From assembly GCA_907165275.2 (NCBI GenBank), contig OU015669.1, positions 2,006,501-2,070,500 of the forward strand: DNA of 64,000 nt, given 5' to 3'. Source of the stretch: Zygaena filipendulae. Its lineage: Eukaryota > Arthropoda > Insecta > Lepidoptera > Zygaenidae. The position numbers and the translations under genes were made by a program. Below, piece after piece: positions 20,101-31,555 of this stretch (position 1 is its first letter; every line of letters begins with the position of its first letter). The notes under the pieces are model-generated. The model was not told where the DNA came from, made no database searches, and saw only the letters and a program-made list of their open reading frames with translations.

Positions 20101-20642
20101 CGACAGTTAGAAATCCTAGACCAAATACTGTAGAGCGGGTAAACAAGGAGCTGGGTAGATTGTTCAGGACTTATTGTCAAACAAACCATAAGTCATGGCC
20201 ATCTATCTTGCCGACCTTAGAAGAATTATATAATAATAGTCATCACGATAGCACAGGATTCACACCGTGTGAAATTATGTACGGCGAATCAAACAAAATC
20301 ACATTTGACGATAAACTTAACCTCGAAAGAGAACCCTTAAATTTGGCACAAGTTAGAAATTTAGTTCGGGAAAATCTAAAAAATGCAAGTTTGACACGTC
20401 GTACAAAATACGATAAAAAACATAAATTAATTTTGTTTCAAGTAGGAGACTTAGTAAAAATCCGTAAGGATAATAGGTCAATTAAAAATAGGAAAGAAAC
20501 TAAAAAGTTTGAATACTTGTATGAGGGACCCTATGTAGTGGCAGCGGTGCCTTATAATAATGTATACACGTTACACGATGTAGACACCGGAATTTTAAAA
20601 GGAAATTATAACGCGATACATTTATATAAATATTATAAATAA
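17193..20642 (+). CDS. pol: Gypsy1 Pol with N-terminal G-patch
   Basis: About 1,149 residues, entered by -1 frameshift. Residues 14-57 form a G-patch (RGYEIMHKMGWRPGEKLGK, then GLYKPI, and a second glycine-rich HKEGLGYG), a nucleic-acid-binding module. Domains in order: aspartic protease (LLDTGSDITC, about 120-129), reverse transcriptase (IDLNNAYFQIPI; LPQGLKTSVGSFSRAMD; YLDDLAII at 453-460), RNase H (LQTDSSGIGLAG near 601; TDHKALTF), integrase zinc finger (H..H then CHVCQMSK), integrase core (ADLYGPL; MTDNGKQF; PNTVERVNKEL giving D, D, E) and a chromatin-facing C-terminal barrel. No stops or frameshifts. It copies RNA to DNA and integrates it. The G-patch before the protease is the odd feature. 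Confidence 0.92.
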   Translation: MAAKRIPVVVNGLRNRGYEIMHKMGWRPGEKLGKNLNGLYKPIVLGGQNHKEGLGYGLSDMKRKFVKLLQNRPNKLDQSVLVSEGNVKTVLNETQREVEILENVRCEIKVNIFTFEIEALLDTGSDITCLSEELWLEIKNKNQNLPVMPVKAIQIRGVLGQKSSKIQQIVLLPVKIDDIIIETNFLIIPKLVCPLILGFDWLKTNNVLIDLSAGRLGMSIVRDSKEYFFKLFQRNIVAVNNVVNSASFDSIFANIKIGCKLNEANEMTLKGILKTFSSMFSEQLGRANCYEHKIEMIDEKPIVIRSYPISYTYRAKLQAKLDELEESGIITRMSTPYSSPLTFTLKKDGSIRVLLDARGINKKMIGETEKPPMQLDVLNSFHGAKYITTIDLNNAYFQIPISKESRKYTGFTFNGRSYVYNVLPQGLKTSVGSFSRAMDKILGPDVREFCVNYLDDLAIITAGSLDLHFEHIQIVLGKLHKAGMTCNLQKCEFICKEIKMLGFIISTDGIRTDPEKLKSIREFPQPKKLKQLRAFLGLCNFYRRFIRDYSTLILPLCKLLKKQQAWKWGSGEQRAFELLKARFIETIMLHHPDFNKPYYLQTDSSGIGLAGVLYQLDDKNEMRILGYHSKTLKGPELNWTVTEQEFYAIISSIKKFETYLRGAKFTIKTDHKALTFIKNWKLYNSRVTRWILYLEQFDYKVEHITGRQNLIADILSRYLPASNQIQEDREKCFEILYMQAAENVDLREKLNKLSELQLLDEEIKIIRERIGRIEVAQSRADRITLRCKLRNNILYYNPRETRKEVVYLPKSLANEVIDQVHLEMGHQGAYKIIKYIRDRFYWGSLTKDVRKRVKVCHVCQMSKSENIKYVGPCQSILSKDIGDIVMADLYGPLPTGNLGARFIIVFQDSFSKFVKLYSLKNATGKSVLTKFKHFADLIKPKAIMTDNGKQFISIVWKEGVRALGCKPIYTTVRNPRPNTVERVNKELGRLFRTYCQTNHKSWPSILPTLEELYNNSHHDSTGFTPCEIMYGESNKITFDDKLNLEREPLNLAQVRNLVRENLKNASLTRRTKYDKKHKLILFQVGDLVKIRKDNRSIKNRKETKKFEYLYEGPYVVAAVPYNNVYTLHDVDTGILKGNYNAIHLYKYYK

Positions 20643-21104
20643 TAAGTTCTAGGAGGCTTATGTCTAGCTAAAGTAATTTAAGTATAAAACATTTGTTTTT
20701 CTATAGTAGAGTGTTTAGTTAATGCGGAGAGTGTAGCAATTTATGTATCTTAAATAAGGTCTTGTTTGTAAATTTATTTTGACTAAATAAATTGGGTCAG
20801 GGAGAAATGACTCAAACACATTCAAATAGGCGTATCAGTATAATTCAAAATTCAAAACAATTTGCGGCAAAACTACACTCAAAATTCTTGTCTGGCGAAC
20901 TGAAACAACGTATCATACTAAATTGAGGACAGCGTTTGGAATACGTTCGATACGTTAAAAATTATATTGATTACTTAGTGGATGTGGTTGGAGGGGCGTT
21001 GGGGCGGTCGTTTCCCAAGAACCAAAATAAATTTATAATATAATTAGTTGTTAGTAGATTAAAAGTTTAATTCCACAGTGTTTCATTAAACTTTGGGGGG
21101 GGAT
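20643..21104 (+). other. Gypsy1 3' untranslated region and polypurine tract
   Basis: There is no env-like frame between pol and the 3' LTR. The stretch ends in ACTTTGGGGGGGGAT immediately before the LTR at 21105, a purine run that would prime plus-strand DNA synthesis. Confidence 0.8.
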
Positions 21105-24100
21105 TGTGACGACACAATAAAGTCTAGCAAAATTTTTTTGGTTCTAAATAAATGTATAAAAGATAGTTAAAAGTATAGGAAATAGCGAAATACATACATT
21201 AAATTACGTTAAAAACCTATTAGAGGATGTTCCGGAACAAATTAAACTATAAGTAAAAATTTGTATGTTTTTGATAAATAACTCCTAAACTAAAAGAGTT
21301 AGGACAAAAGGTTATATGAAAGAAAATGCTTATATTAGTGAGTTCTAAATGTATGTTGAGTCTCAAGATTATAGGAGCAAGTTGAAAAAGACGATTTCCT
21401 CCCCCACCTCACCTCAGGCGTCTCGGAATTAACAGGGCTGAACGCACCGCCAGTATCCACGACGCCACCGTATGCGGGGAAGAGCGAGAAAAGTGTCCGA
21501 AAGACAAAAAGGTCTAATGAGGAAATAAGTTGATAGATGTGTGAAAATAGATGAACGAGCATGGGGGGAGTCATGAACGGACACATAAAATAATATTTTT
21601 GCGCATTTATCAAATATAAAATTTATTTTCTCATATAGATTTTTAAATAATATTATCATGCAAAAAACGTCGTGATCGTGCGGGCTGCACATAAATCGTA
21701 TAAACGGCTTATGTTAAAGTCCGGAAATGCATTATACATTCGTGAGAGTGTCATAAGCGAATACGATCAACATATTTTATATATAAAATTGCTCATTACA
21801 CACGAGTTGCGTTGTGCAAAGGTGAATGTGCGCGAATGCGATACCTATTTGGAAGTTGCATGGAAGCGTATATGGGCCGATGCGCTCCGCGAACGAGGTG
21901 TTTTGAGGAAAAACTGTATTGATTTATATCATTACAGTAGACGGTTCGTTATGAATAGTCTATAAAATAAACGCGTTATGCTTGGCGCGAAATATAGTCA
22001 TTGTGCAATTGTCCGTTAGGACGATTCGTGCAGAGACATAACGATATTCGACAGTACGCTAGGCGTTCGGGATACGTTGTGCAGAGGCGAGCGCGCGCAT
22101 GCACGGCGATCGAGTGTGTGTAAGCGTGGGCCGATGCGCTTCGTGACGAGATGCCAGATGTATTGTGTTTATCATACGATAGACGGTTCGTTAAGAATAG
22201 TCTATAAAATCACTATTGGTACGCAGCTAGCTGCATCCAAACCTTTCTTTTTTTTACAAATATTGATCGGCAAGCGCGCACCGAGACATTGTCAGGGCGC
22301 GGTTGACCATTAGACGGTTCGTAAGAATAGTCTATAAAAACGCTGCCAGAGCGCAGTTGCAAGATAGACGGTTCGTTATGAATAGTCTATAAAATATTCG
22401 CGTAGTGCATGACGCGAAACACTGATGGAGCGCAGTGAGTCATTAGACGGTTCGTAAGAATAGTCTATAAAAACGCTGCCAGAGCGCAGTTGCAAGATAG
22501 ACGGTTCGTTATGAATAGTCTATAAAATATTCGCGTAGTGCATGACGCGAAACACTGATGGAGCGCAGTGAGTCATTAGACGGTTCGTAAGAATAGTCTA
22601 TAAAAACGCTGCCAGAGCGCAGTTGCAAGATAGACGGTTCGTTATGAATAGTCTATAAAATATTCGCGTAGTGCATGACGCGAAACACTGATGGGGCGCA
22701 GTGAGTCATTAGACGGTTCGTAAGAATAGTCTATAAAAACGCTGCCAGAGCGCAGTTGCAAGATAGACGGTTCGTTATGAATAGTCTATAAAATATTCGC
22801 GTAGTGCATGACGCGAAACACTGTTGGGGCGCAGTGGATCATTAGATGGTTCGTTATGAATAATCTAAATGAGCGTAAAAACGCAGAGTGAATAAATGTT
22901 TTGTGCGAGGGTCTATCAGCGCGCGGTAGTCCGTTAGGATAACGTGGGCGTAGACTAAAAACATTTATCACAAGGAAGGTCAAACAAAGAGATTGTGTAT
23001 GGTTTGTAATTTTATTAGATGAATTATAAATCATCTCAATACTGAATAAGGCTTGAATCAAACGTGTTGCAGTGACGGTGCTCTGATCCTAACCGATTAG
23101 GCATCGCGCGTCACGAGCGTACGACGGTGTAGATGGGTGGAAGTCCGCACCTTGAGTCGTCTGCGCCGAGGCGGGTTTCGTTGCACATGTATTGTATCTT
23201 GCCTCTTGAATAACTACGCCTTCCGTGTTATTCAAGTCACATAAACTACGAATGCGGCAAATAAGAGACGTGGGTCCTCATTCCTACACTAAGGAAGAGT
23301 TGATCGCTCTCTATCCTTTCTTTTCTTTACAAATATAGTTGGCCAATGCGCGCTGATTTACGATTGCAGGCTGTGGAGACAGACTGGAGCTACTGTGTGT
23401 GACTCGCAACCGCATGTATGCTTATGTAGGTCTCAACGCTTTGCGATCGAGACAGTTGTGCAGCGGTTATGTGTATACAAATGTTCTGATGTGGCAGAAC
23501 AAGTTGGATGCCCTAGTGGGTTCACAAGGGCGAGAGAGATTCAACTCAATTCAAAGCTACGGCTAATACTGCTTGCAGTAAAATAGAGAGTTCGACAGCT
23601 GAAGTTCCAGGTTCCAGTGGAGATTGGTTCCATACCACACATACAATTTTGGATCACTGTGCTGGGGTTCGGTTGTGGCGTGTCCATCTTCCAACCCTGG
23701 TCTGCGGACTGGCACATATTCAAGGGCCCACCATAGCTCCAACGCGACGGTAGTCTTCGGACTAGGGACGTACAGTCTCCTCACTGGATTCCTGAAATGG
23801 ATGCTGGTGAATGATCTACAAAATTATGCTCAGCCTCGTGAAACATGGGGGGGGGTGGCAGCTGCTTTAAGCAGGAGGATGGCCACCACCGTGGAGTAGC
23901 GCAGGACGGGGCTACGCCGCCTTCCAGGAAGTAATCTTGATTGCTAATAAAATATAAGATATTAATAACCAAGATTATTGTCTTTGGAAGCCAAATTTAC
24001 AGTAGGTTAGGTCAAAACCCTAGTACGTCGTTCGGGAAATGTGTTTTCAACACATTACATTCCCCTATAAGTCTATCGGTGCGTGTGTTATCACGACCAA

Positions 24101-24879
24101 ATATGTGATTCAAATTGCAACATGGAATCCATCATTGGAGTCTCTCTACCACCGAGTGGAACATGAATATGAAAGAGTGGCGCTGCCCAGAGCGCAGATC
24201 ATAACTGGGAAACAATCCACTAAACACAAGCTAGGCAAACTGTAGGGATAGTTAGACATTAGGGACCAAAACCCTAAACTAAAAATAACCAGTCAAACTA
24301 ATAGTTAGAATTAGAACAAAACTCTGAAATAGGGAATTAGGCCGGGAAACAATAAAATAACATACCGAACCAATTAGGGAGGTAGACAAATAAACTAAAT
24401 AAAAATAGATCATCCACCTAGGGCTAAATTGTTAGGACGTCTAGGTAGAATAGATCATCCATCTAAAGCAAAAATCATAAAATCGTCTAGGTAAATTTCG
24501 GGTAGGTACGTTTAGGTATTAGACCGTTCGTGTATTGAAATCGTTCACGGGTAGGTACGCCTAGGTATTAGACTGTTCGTGTATTGAAATCGTTCGCGGG
24601 TAGGTACGCCCAGGTATTAGACTGTTCGTGTATTGAAATCGTTCATGTGTAGGGCTAACTAGGTTTTGCGCCGTTCGTGTATCGAATCTAAAATTAGATA
24701 AATTTAAATAAAACTAATTATGCAAATACTTAAACGATAGTTCAATCTCAACCTAAAAGAATCATGGGTTATACGAAAACAACTAAAATAGAGTTCTAAC
24801 CACTAGACAATCAGGCCGAATAATTAAAAAGTAGATAAAAAAGGGACATCTAACATTCGCGAGGGGTGGGTAAGTTACA
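21105..24879 (+). repeat. Gypsy1 3' LTR
   Basis: The same as the 5' LTR with offset 9,118. The 133-bp array is at 22309-22840 and the 49-bp array at 24499-24645. It is followed by the ACGT duplication and the remainder of the H2 left arm. Confidence 0.92.
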
Positions 24880-24970
24880 ACGTCATTAACAGCGCGCGCC
24901 TAGATGGCGCCTGCGCTCCCCCCTTTCATTCTGCGTTGTACTGAGTTGCCGGGCGGTTGTGCGAAAAATT

Positions 24971-27579
24971 ATGTCAGACTCCGAGACTTTTGACACGGAT
25001 ATGTTTATTGAGGAGATTCGCAATTTGCCATGCATTTGGGATCAAAGGACAGAGGAGTATTCTAATCGCATATTAAAAAACAAAGCATGGGAAAACCTTT
25101 GCATGAAGTTTTATGAAGATTTTGATAATAAGGAAACAAAAGAAAAAAACCAGTGTGGTAAGTTTATTAATTACTATTTATTAAACCGAGTATACCTAAC
25201 AACACCATTCACGCTTTATTGTACTGCCACGATAATTCACCTTCAGGGCTCACAAAATAGTCGGCAAATTCATTTCTAACAGAATCTGCTCGAATCCCGT
25301 CATGACTTTGATCAAAGGAATGCATTCGTAACAAATTTGAAGTTACCGATAAAGTGTCATCGAATTTATAGCCATCTCGCTTGCGTACTATATTATGTAA
25401 TACGACACATGCTTTCACTATGTCTGTTGCAAATTCAACTGACACGTTAATTGGCCTATGCAATATTCGCCATTTGTTAGTCAAAATTCCAAAGGAACAT
25501 TCCACATATCTTCGTGCTCGTGATAATCTATAGTTAAAAACACGTTTTTTCATTGTTAATTGCTTGCCGCTGTATGGTCGCAGCAAATGTTTGTGTAATC
25601 CAAAGGCTTCATCGCCAATGAATACCATAGGCAAGGGCCTACCTACAGGGCTAATTGCTTGCGGTCCAGGTAGATCTAAATCATCTCTTTCCATTGCATC
25701 ATATAAACTGCAGTCCCTCCAAATAGTTGAATCAGAAGTTTTACCGTAGGCTCCTACATCAACATACACGAATAAATAATCGGCGTCACATACGGCCATT
25801 AAAACAATAGAAAAGAAATGTTTATAATTAAAGAATAATGAACCACTGCGTGGTGGATGAATAATCCTAATATGTTTCCCATCTACAGCCCCTAAGCAGT
25901 TTGGAAAATTTGCTTTCTTTTTAAATTTGTTCGCAATATCAAGCCACATTGTTTTAGTACATGTTGGTAAATGAATAGGCTGTAATTTATCCCAAATCAG
26001 GCGGCACACGTCGTGGACAATTTTGCTGGCAGTTGAAGTACCACATTTAAACAAATCGGCGAGATCTTCAAACGAACACCCCGATGCCAAATATCTGTAA
26101 CAAAAAAAATTAAAAACAAATAATAATGAAATGGAATTATGGAATTATACAGGGTGTTACAAAATGTTGAAATAAATAACACTGGGGTCATTGTACTGTA
26201 CTCATGAATATGAACAACTTTTACTGTGGGAACACATCGAAATCGTAAAAAATCAGCTGTTTCATACATTTAGGTTATATAGGTATATGTATCCCCATAG
26301 TAAAAGTAGCTCGTGTTGAAGAGTACAACGACCCCTTAAAGTATTAGGTATTTCAACCTTTTTTAACACCATTCAATAGGCTGATGATATTTTAGGAAAT
26401 GATCGATCTTACATTATACTGGACTAATATAAAATAAATCCAGTTAATTTTAATATGGTAAAATTAAAAAAAATGTAAAATATTAAATACCACTTGTGTA
26501 TATATTACATAACGTGTAGTCCACGCGGGTAGAAAGCTAGTACATTAAATAATTATATTACGCTTTCAAAAAGCGCTTATGCCACCGGTATAAGAAAAAC
26601 TAATCATTTATCAAACCACATAAAGCTTGGCTGTCATAAATTTAAGAATAACTTGAAACTATCAACATGGATATTTAACTATACACAAATTATCTTCAAT
26701 ACTGAGTTCATTTTAATATGATCTGATCACTGTAATTTCGATATTGTAAAATATTATTATTATTATTTTATGTTATTTTCAAATTTAACCACCAACTTTT
26801 CTACAAATTTCAATTTAACAATTAATTTTTCAGCTGCCAACTTACAAAGAAAATGGAAAAGCTTAAGAGACTCTTTCAACAGAGACCTTAAAAAACAAAA
26901 TTCACAGAGAAGCGGTTCAGCAGGTAGTTCAAAGCGATACTACTACTTTAGTCAATTATTATTTTTGAAGTCATTGTCTGAAAATCGAAATACAACATCA
27001 TCTCTACCAGTACAAAACAAAGACGATGACATCGAACAAATCGATAATGAAGACGATAATACTACTGAAACGAGTGACTCTGAAGTTTGGAAGAGACCAA
27101 CAAATATCCAAAGAAAAAAAGATGATGCAGAATATGGGTTAATAAAAAAAATAACAAGTCATTTGAGCGATCAAGTAACTGCACATACTCGTACACAGGA
27201 ACCTGACAAGTCCTGTGACAGTGATATGCATTTTTTGCTATCTTTATACGATAGATTTAAGACCATTCGCGGTGATTGGAAACTGAATGCTCAGATAGAA
27301 ATATTGAATGTAATTCAAAAATATCACACACCTACAACTACACGTAATGATAATTACAGTGAATATGGACAGGGGTATACGACACCAGCGTACCAACCGT
27401 ACGAGCGACCATCAACAGCTAGGTATCGGCCGGATATGGAAACAGGCTCTCCACAGCTTCGCAATTTGCGTACTGCATCCACACCAAGAGATATTTCAGT
27501 ACCAGAATCTCCACTCAGCGTCTCTTCTCAGGCTTCAAACTATAATGATCCGATTATAACGGATATTTTCGGAGATTAA
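24971..27579 (+). CDS. MADF/BESS accessory protein of H2 (two exons)
   Basis: Exon 1 is 24971-25157 (ATG in AATTATGTC, donor TGTG/GTAAGT) and exon 2 is 26834-27579 (acceptor TTTTTCAG). The intron is phase 1 and holds the entire catalytic transposase exon on minus plus a foldback MITE. The roughly 310-residue product has a MADF domain split by the intron (FIEEIRNLPCIWDQRTEEYS, AWENLCMKFYEDF; then NLQRKWKSLRDSFNRDLKK and YYYFSQLLFLKS), an acidic linker (DDDIEQIDNEDDN), a BESS-like motif (MHFLLSLYDRFKTIRGDWKL) and a Thr/Ser/Pro-rich tail. The upstream region was separated from the left terminus by Gypsy1, so expression may be altered although the frame is open. Confidence 0.85.
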
Positions 27580-28191
27580 CTGATTACCTACTCTGTTGAT
27601 TTTTGAATTCCAAAATAAATAAAAATATATAAGTACGTTCTTTGTTTTCGCCTTCCTATCCTCCCTACCACAGTTGCAAATTAACTCATTGGCAAAATTT
27701 TTTTAATTAAAGTGGCGCTAGTGCCGCGAGCAAAACCAGGTAGGTACGGCCTCTTAATTTGCACCTGTATTTTATATTTTATAAATTAGTTTCATCTGCC
27801 CGGTGAGTCTGTCCCGGTAGATGGAACTAATTATATTTTCTAAGTACTTAAAAATAATTAACTATGAAAAAAAATTTACTCACCTCAATGTCATTGCCAG
27901 ACGTTCAACAGATGGTATGCTTTTTCTCATGACCGTGTCTTTTTTTTGCAACTCACTATTCAGTTCGTTTAACAAGTAGTCAAATGTATCCTTGTTCATT
28001 CTAAATTTTTTATAAAATTTCTTCTTGAACCTTCGAATTTTAGGATAATCAGTACGAAATTGGCCTTGACTTTTGTTTTCCAATAAAGGATGTACCCAAT
28101 AAATTCTATTTCGACGAATACGCTGATGTCGTCGTCTTCTTCTTATTAATAAAAGCCATAGCAAGGATAGCAACAACAATCTTTCCTCCAT
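25209..28191 (-). CDS. Harbinger transposase of H2 (two exons)
   Basis: Exon 1 is 28191-27884 (donor GAG/GTGAGT) and exon 2 is 26094-25209 (acceptor GTTACAG). About 397 residues. Exon 1 has a Leu-rich start, an Arg/His patch (RRRRRHQRIRR) and FRMNKDTFDYLLNEL. Exon 2 has YLASGCSFEDLADLFKCG, LGAVDGKHIRI (Asp 1), VFIGDEAFG (Asp 2) and YVECSFGIL (Glu). The C-terminus ends with the conserved RNEFADYF-type helix. The intron contains MADF exon 2. Both exons are open. LINE-B sits just upstream of the start (from 28229), so the promoter side is disrupted. Confidence 0.9.
26153..26370. mobile_element. foldback MITE in H2 intron
   Basis: About 218 bp with ends GGTGTTACAAAATGTTGAAA and, on the minus strand, GGTGTTAAAAAAGGTTGAAA. 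The interior is also palindromic: GGGGTCATTGTACT pairs with AGTACAACGACCCC, and ACTTTTACTGTGGG with CCCATAGTAAAAGT. No coding sequence. It lies in the shared non-coding interval between the two facing acceptors. Confidence 0.75.
26371..26833. other. intronic spacer with possible Helitron end
   Basis: Mostly AT-rich non-coding intron. CCACGCGGGTAGAAAGCTAGT at 26521-26541 resembles the 3' end of lepidopteran Helitron fragments (a GC-rich tract, then CTAGT), but the hairpin is weak. Confidence 0.35.
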
Positions 28192-28624
28192 GACTACGTT
28201 CAGTCAAGCCGTGTTTCCTCTACGAAAGTCGGAGTATAATAATAATAATAATAATAATAATTCTTTATTTGAACAAAGTAGAAGTACAAAAACAGGTTAG
28301 AACGTTAATACCTGCTTTAGTTAAAAACTGTGTTGCAGATATTAACGCTCACCCTCGTAATTATGATACAAAGAAATTATCTTATTTTAAATACATAATT
28401 TGCACTTAATTTTGATAAAGATAATAACAATCAATGTACGCTTACAATCAATTGGTTAAAATTTGATTTATGTAACCAAGGCGAACAACAGAAGGAAAAG
28501 GATATATTATCTTCAACACTTGGTAACCACAAAAGTGAGATTGGGTATAAAGGAAATTTCATCATAAATAAGTTAGGAATTGATAATAAAATACATAAAG
28601 CCACAATACGCAACAATAAAATGC

Positions 28625-31555
28625 TCATACCTTCAAGAGGTTCTCCGTCTCTAAGAAGTTGAGCGAACCAAGCCACATTGTGACCTTACGTTTGACCTCT
28701 CTTATTGTGAGGGGATAAATTAGTAAAGTCCTATTTACTCTATTATAAAGAAGGGGACCCAGAAAGCAAAAGTGTCTACTTGCAAATGCTGTCCTGATGT
28801 GAAATGGCGTACAAACCAGGTCAGATCGACGAGTGTTCAAGATAAAAGAGGGATCAAAGATTTGGGCTGAATGTTTGCGGAGGATAACTCGCAGTATAAA
28901 GAGTTTGCGAACTGTTAGGACATTCCACAGAGAATACAACTCATGTGAAGGAAACCTTCTGGGTTTAGACGCCATAACCTTGAGCAACCCTCTCTGAGCT
29001 CTCTCCACCCGAAGCATTCTAGACACGCCACAACCACCCCAAGCTGTGATACAATAGGTTAAGGTGGACTGAGCCAGGGCACAATATACGGTCTTTAAAG
29101 TTGCAAAATCAGCCACAGCTCTGAGTTTCTTAAAAATAATCATCAGTCTTCTGGTTCTCGATACAATTTGTTCTATTTGCTGGTTCCAGCTAAGTGTACA
29201 GTCAATCATGACACCAAGATATTTAACATGCTCAGCTCTAATAACCTGGTGGCACACACAGTTACTAGAGTGTGAATCTTGGCAAGAGTGAAATTTAATA
29301 GAAAAGGAGTTTGGAGGAAGGGAGGATCTGATAGGAGCAAAAGCAATGAATCTAGTTTTGGAGAAGTTTAATGTCAACAGGTTTGTAGAAAGCCAAACTG
29401 CGACGGTGCCTAGGGCAGATTCCGCATGATCCCGGACATCATCCCAACTCACACCATGAATAAGTAGAGCAGTGTCGTCAGCATATGTTATTATGCGACA
29501 GTTTGGTAGTTCCAAGTGACAGAGATAGTTGATGTAAATATTAAAAAGAGTAGGACCAAGGACACTACCCTGTGGAACACCAAAAGAGAGAGAAGCCTCG
29601 CCACTCATGTACTCCCCGATGACAACTTGCTGAGATCGATCAGAGAGGTAACTTTTAAAAAGATCCAGCAAAACACCTCGAACGCCACAGTGCTCCAATT
29701 TGTCAAGTAACAGTGGAACAGAAACAGTATCAAACGCTTTAGCTAAATCCAGAAAAATACACAGACTTTTAAGTTTCATGTTACCATTTTGGGCAATACT
29801 CTCAGTGAGATCCAACACAGCATCTTCAGCTGACTTACCACTTCTGAATCCATATTGATTATCGGCTATAATGTTATTTTTTTCCAAGAACTCGACCAGT
29901 CTATAATTTAGAATTTTTTCAAATAATTTTGAAAAAGTAGTAAGAATTGAAATTGGCCTATAATTAGAGACAATGTCTCTGTCTCCATTCTTGTAAACCG
30001 GGTGTATAAGAGCCTTTTTAAAAACACGGGGAAAAGTACCCTGACAAAGACACAGATTAAACACATGTGTAAGGACAGGAACAAGTGTATGCCTCCCTGA
30101 TTTTACAAATTCAGTAGAGATGTAGTCCCACCCTACAGCGCTAGAATCTTTTAGCGCCAAAATAAACCTCTCAACTTCCCCATTGTCCACCTCAAATAAA
30201 GACATCGAGTTCAACAGATTCGAAGGATGATTAGGTGGAGAAGGAAGAGAGACGTTAGTAGAGGAGGCAGCAGCTACTTTTGAAGCTAAATCTGCACCTA
30301 CATTGGCAAAATAAGAGTTTACGGCATTAAGAGAAGAGATAGGATCAGGAGAATCACTCAATAGTTGCCTAGAATGTTGTTTATTCGGATTCAGATTAGT
30401 GATTTCCTTAATTTTCTGCCAAGTTGCTTTGACATTGCCGCTGGCTCGCTGCAATTCACTTTGGTCATATACTTTTTTTACCTTTTTCAAAAGATTATTA
30501 CAAAAATTTTTGTACCTGGAATATGATAGTCTCAAAACTAAGTTATTCGGATTTTTTTTACATTTGAGATACAACTTATCACGATGACGAATGCAACGAA
30601 GAAGACCAGGTGTAACCCAGGGTGTTAAAATTCTCTTTTTAGACGCTATTTGTATAGATGAGGTATTATTGTTTATGATATTTCCGACAGTTTTGACCAA
30701 ATTTTCCGCCGCCGTCTCAGCTTCCCGGCACAGCAAGATATCAGAAAAGTCAGAACATTCCAAATCGCAGAGAGCAGACGGTATATTGAGACGTTTAAAA
30801 TTAGATTTTGCAGAGCGGGGCCCAACTTTGAGGTCACTACAAAAAAGGATAGGAGCATGGTCGGTGATCAGGGAGTCTAAGACAATAGTAGTAGAGTCCC
30901 GCTTACTCCTGAGTACGACATGATCAATACAATTACTCAAACGTGTAGGAAGTAAGTGAGTAGGAAGTAGGGCATGTGAGGCTAATAAATCTAAATATTC
31001 ATCTGCGTTAGAGTCAGTGTTGTCAGGCATGATGTTAATATTAAGATCGCCAATAATAGCAGCGGTAGTGAAAGAGCACAGATCATGTAATAAATTATCA
31101 AGCGATTCAGTAAAGTGAGTGGCATTTCTAAACGAGGGAGAGCGATACAACGCAACAACGGCAATATCATTACCAAATTTTAGTATAAGGCCATCTGCAT
31201 CTGTAATATTTGCCTGAATTATAGTGCAATTCAGGGATTTCCGAACATAGGCAACGACGCCACCATTTTGATTGGTATAATCTGATTTATATGAAACATA
31301 ATCAGGTAATGAGGGAACAATCAAAGATTTACTGAGCCAACATTCAGAAAGGACAATTACATCAAGTCTACAGCCGAATCTAGACAGCAAAACCAATAAT
31401 TTGTCAAAGTTACAATTTATACTTCTAATGTTTACATGGAGAATGGTTAATGAATTACTGTAGTGGTTCAGGTATGATTGGCAACATTCAGGCGAGGCGG
31501 TATAAAATTTGGAAACATTTATTTGTTCAATTTCTGCGTGAAGATTACTATTCAT
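28625..31555 (-). CDS. LINE-B ORF2: endonuclease and reverse transcriptase
   Basis: 976 residues, uninterrupted. The N-terminal third is an apurinic-type endonuclease: LTILHVNIRSINCNFDKL (the N of the metal site), VIVLSECWLS (E), GGVVAYVRK, AAIIGDLNINI (D, N) and LITDHAPILF (DH). The RT has NYRPISILTTFSKLFEKIL, ADNQYGFRSGKSAEDAVLDL, IFLDLAKAFDTV (Asp), FGVPQGSVLGPTLFNIYIN and YADDTALLIHG (catalytic DD). A thumb and a short C-terminus with KYLGVMIDCTLSW follow. No RNase H is apparent. The layout fits the Jockey/CR1 group. It nicks target DNA and copies its RNA there. It may still be functional. Confidence 0.9.
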   Translation of the reverse strand: MNSNLHAEIEQINVSKFYTASPECCQSYLNHYSNSLTILHVNIRSINCNFDKLLVLLSRFGCRLDVIVLSECWLSKSLIVPSLPDYVSYKSDYTNQNGGVVAYVRKSLNCTIIQANITDADGLILKFGNDIAVVALYRSPSFRNATHFTESLDNLLHDLCSFTTAAIIGDLNINIMPDNTDSNADEYLDLLASHALLPTHLLPTRLSNCIDHVVLRSKRDSTTIVLDSLITDHAPILFCSDLKVGPRSAKSNFKRLNIPSALCDLECSDFSDILLCREAETAAENLVKTVGNIINNNTSSIQIASKKRILTPWVTPGLLRCIRHRDKLYLKCKKNPNNLVLRLSYSRYKNFCNNLLKKVKKVYDQSELQRASGNVKATWQKIKEITNLNPNKQHSRQLLSDSPDPISSLNAVNSYFANVGADLASKVAAASSTNVSLPSPPNHPSNLLNSMSLFEVDNGEVERFILALKDSSAVGWDYISTEFVKSGRHTLVPVLTHVFNLCLCQGTFPRVFKKALIHPVYKNGDRDIVSNYRPISILTTFSKLFEKILNYRLVEFLEKNNIIADNQYGFRSGKSAEDAVLDLTESIAQNGNMKLKSLCIFLDLAKAFDTVSVPLLLDKLEHCGVRGVLLDLFKSYLSDRSQQVVIGEYMSGEASLSFGVPQGSVLGPTLFNIYINYLCHLELPNCRIITYADDTALLIHGVSWDDVRDHAESALGTVAVWLSTNLLTLNFSKTRFIAFAPIRSSLPPNSFSIKFHSCQDSHSSNCVCHQVIRAEHVKYLGVMIDCTLSWNQQIEQIVSRTRRLMIIFKKLRAVADFATLKTVYCALAQSTLTYCITAWGGCGVSRMLRVERAQRGLLKVMASKPRRFPSHELYSLWNVLTVRKLFILRVILRKHSAQIFDPSFILNTRRSDLVCTPFHIRTAFASRHFCFLGPLLYNRVNRTLLIYPLTIREVKRKVTMWLGSLNFLETENLLKV

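Larger units (their letters stand above)
11987..24879 (+). mobile_element. Gypsy1, 12.9-kb LTR retrotransposon with very long LTRs
   Basis: Direct LTRs at 11987-15761 and 21105-24879 (3,775 bp each, TGTGACG to TTACA) enclose a primer-binding site, gag, pol and a purine tract. The 4-bp target duplication is ACGT (11983-11986, 24880-24883). I noticed a single LTR difference (T12942/A22060 region, CGCTTGG against CGCTAGG), so the insertion is very young. Both main frames are open. There is no envelope gene. It sits in the left arm of H2, upstream of the MADF gene. Confidence 0.93.

Noticed and set aside
20643..21104. Envelope gene after Gypsy1 pol
   Set aside because: No long frame, signal peptide or membrane segment lies between pol and the 3' LTR.
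11987..24879. Large duplicated blocks of 3.8 kb with shared small open frames
   Set aside because: They are LTRs: TGT...ACA ends, primer-binding site, purine tract and a 4-bp target duplication. The small frames are not treated as genes.
28201..28261. ATA/ATT trinucleotide run as an independent microsatellite
   Set aside because: It is the 3' tail of LINE-B, directly after AATAAAG on the minus strand.
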